Shown piece after piece: positions 61,580-64,000 of a stretch of 64,000 nt of DNA (position 1 is its first letter; each line of letters starts with the position of its first letter). Source of the stretch: Dipylidium caninum (Eukaryota > Platyhelminthes > Cestoda > Cyclophyllidea > Dipylidiidae); NCBI GenBank assembly GCA_017562135.1, contig QEYB01001669.1, positions 1 to 64,000 of the forward strand, written 5' to 3'. The notes under the pieces were generated by a model. That model saw only the letters and a program-made list of their open reading frames with translations. It was not told the origin of the DNA and did not search any database. The translations under genes and the position numbers were made by a program.

Positions 61580-64000
61580 TAAAACGACATTGTAACGTCA
61601 TTCTGCACACGCGGTTGGCTTGAACCAATGAGTTCATAAAAGTCATCACTCGAGGCATTATGGAAGATTCGCAGTAGGCTGAGTACAACTTAGAACAAAC
61701 GGCGCAGCAAATTATCAGTAGAGAAGAATTGGCAAAAGCCTATAAATAGCCAGCCTTATGTTCCTGTTTATCTGCGGTGTTCTTGGTCTAAACGTAAGTA
61801 ACGATGAATTTAGGCCACAGTGAGTTGGGTGCACTGATACCTAGCTTTTCAGTGACTAAAACCGTCTAGAAACAGTGGAAGTTACAACTCATAGCGTACT
61901 ACGGTAATTTAAAAGTTCTTGAAGAAAAAATTAGCAAATGAGAGCGGCACTACTGTCAGAAGTGCCCAAACAGCTTTGAAGTTGTTTTGCAGCATTAGAC
62001 GCGGAGACAGCTCCGATATAGTATTTGTGTTTTTCTATAGAGAAGATAGGTAGGCTACCAAGTGTGTTCATCATTAAATAACAACACATCGGTGACTATG
62101 TACTTTAAGGCAAAATTTCTGAGATGAACTCACAAGGGTTCGCATAGGAAAAAGGCTTCACCCATCACCTGGACTTATTCACTACTAACTCTTTCCATTT
62201 CTATGCTTTGTACTTCACTGTGCACCGAAAAATTTGTTTTACTAAACCACAAACGTATTTGTGACCTCCTAACAACCAGTGGCTTGCATGTCCTAACACG
62301 GCACCGCGCGATGCTCGGCTCTTTTGTTAATATCTCCAATGTAATTGAAAGCATGTGGAGTTTGCATTAAATGTGATGGTGCGGAGGGCACCAACATCTC
62401 TTAACTAGGAAAATAGATGCTTCATGCAGAATACCCAATTAATTGCCACATGTAGTTTGGGCGTAGCAAAGTGGAGCCAATTTTTACTACTCAAGAAACT
62501 ACCAGTTGGCATAAAACCACCACATTAGACTGGGCATTACTTTGCTAATTCTAACAGCGTTGCCTGGTAACTTGTCAAAGAAAAAAAATGGAATGCTACA
62601 GCGTGGCACATTTCGTTTTTGCTTGCAGTCTGGTGATGGCTTAAAAAGTCTTCTTACTCCACCAGGTTAATTTCGAAGACTCTCATAATTTCTTCCTGTG
62701 TAACAAATTTCATGCGGTGGCAGGGTGAGAACTAGAATGATTAGGCGGAAGAACGGCCGGTGTCCGGTTGGACTTTGTTAGTCGGCAGTTGAGCCACCGC
62801 CGAGAGCATGCATCCTTGTCGTTGATGTGAAGGACTAATCTGCTTCACAAAGTGGTTACTTGGATCTTTCTTATAAGTCGTCTCGGCTATGTGACATAAT
62901 CATTAACTCGGCACAGACGGGTTAATTGCTTGTCTCACATCCTCCACGACGCTCGTCTTCTCTCTTTTGTCTATTAGCAGCATTAGCAAAGCGCTAGGAA
63001 GGCAATGTGAATGCATGTAAAATTACAATCTCCTGGATTAACTAATTCATTCGGGCTTATCCTGGTACTATTAGGTTGGAGGCTATGAAACGATTGTTGA
63101 AGATAAAAAGAAAGAAAAAAGGACAGTCTTTCGCATTATATATACTACATTCAGTTGAAATAACTTACACTGGTATCCAAGAATTTCTGCCCACGCTTGG
63201 GCATTTGTTCATGCCTTTAAAAAAAGACGTAATATTTGCAGTTAAAAAGCGATTCCAAATCTTTATTAATATCACTTTGTTTTTTTTGGAATTTTTCTCT
63301 TCAAAATTTTTTATAATTGTGGAAAACGTAATTGTCGGTCGAAGAAATAGCTGGTGGACAATGCGGATTTTTTGCTTTGTAAGTTTCTCTCCATGCATGA
63401 CATCAGTTTCACGGTTAAGGGTGGACTCCGCCGCTTTTTCGGTTGCTCCTGACCGCTGTGGGAAGGGGTAAGGGGCCACTCCTTGGACATTCCACCATGC
63501 AGCCATAACTTTTTACCACATTTCAACTTAGAGGTGTGTCCTGGGGCTCGACAGTTTTCTACTATCCTAGAAAAATCTCACTCCCTCTTGAGGTCTCTCA
63601 ATTATCTGCAGTTGTGTCAGTTCATGCGCTTGGCACATACGAATCCAACTTCTTTTCCTTCATTTATTTTGCACATATCATTTAACGCAGCCGTAGCCTT
63701 ATGGGTAGTTCCTAGCTAAGGTCCAAGTTAACGAATATTTCCGTGTGTGGATCGGATTTCCCGTTGTCCTTCATTCCTCCTCGTCATCAAACATAGGCCG
63801 GTGGTCTCCCCCCCCCCCCCCAACTCCTCGACGACAATCAAATCGTTTATACGAATCTTTTAGGAGGACGACTATCGAGCTTTTTTTTCATCAGTGGTCC
63901 ATCTCCGAGCGCCTTGTTAATACTTCCTGAAGCCTGTTTAGCTGCGCTACGATGCACTCTAAGCTCGGCTAAGAGAAGTAGATGCAAATCGCGTTTTTCT
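61580..64000 (+). repeat. Terminal direct overlap, right copy
   Basis: Direct repeat of the window start. Diagnostic sites such as ggctcgacag (63543) and ggtcgaagaaatag (63337) match the left copy and differ from the inverted counterpart near 35790 and 35985. No credible gene lies in it after the exon that ends at 61504. Confidence 0.85.

Larger units (their letters stand above)
54552..64000. repeat. Inverted-repeat arm, copy 3 (runs off window end)
   Basis: Reverse complement of the spacer-2-proximal part of arm 2, starting exactly at the spacer 2 edge. From 62300 to 62580 it looks identical to the reverse complement of 36760-37060. Beyond about 63300 it carries the variants of arm 1 instead, so it is best read as the missing part of arm 1 continuing into an overlap with the window start. 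Confidence 0.95.

Overview
The window is animal nuclear-type DNA: intron-rich genes with GT/AG splice sites, TATA boxes 43-47 bp upstream of start codons, a metazoan calmodulin-type coding sequence, a mariner transposon relic and many microsatellites. A 33-nt intron in the calmodulin gene, together with secreted, cysteine-containing proteins built from short exons, suggests a flatworm, probably a parasitic one such as a cestode. That placement is an inference.

The main feature is the architecture. Two very long inverted arms alternate with two single-copy spacers: arm 1 (1-14616, truncated), spacer 1 (14617-23222), arm 2 (23223-44866, complete, about 21.6 kb, inverted), spacer 2 (44867-54551) and arm 3 (54552-64000, truncated). 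The last ~2.4 kb matches the first ~2.4 kb in direct orientation. Arms 1 and 3 share substitutions there that arm 2 lacks. The sequence therefore closes on itself with a period of about 61.6 kb, as expected for a circle with a quadripartite plan (arm-spacer-arm-spacer), a tandem array of that unit, or an assembly-graph loop. The first ~2 kb has many small indels and looks like an unpolished contig end.

Arm content, running from spacer 1 towards spacer 2: a GC-rich, minisatellite-rich stretch without recognisable genes; a small candidate secreted-peptide gene (7380-7598 / 30241-30457); a diverged tract without confident genes; a conserved terminal coding exon of an unidentified gene (37876-38079 / 61301-61504); a nine-exon secreted-protein gene (39415-41528 / 57819-59934, the second copy with two frameshifts); and a microsatellite-rich stretch next to spacer 2.

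Spacer 1 holds one recognisable gene, a shortened calmodulin that keeps the N-terminal helix and EF-hands 3 and 4 but lacks EF-hands 1 and 2. It has two tandem, interchangeable-looking terminal exons. Spacer 2 holds an intact paralogue of the arm's secreted-protein gene (45800-48410), an orphan open exon and a decayed mariner element. The unit thus carries three gene copies of one secreted family around a single calmodulin-like gene. Most other open frames in the GC-rich parts look like chance or simple-repeat frames and are not annotated as genes.
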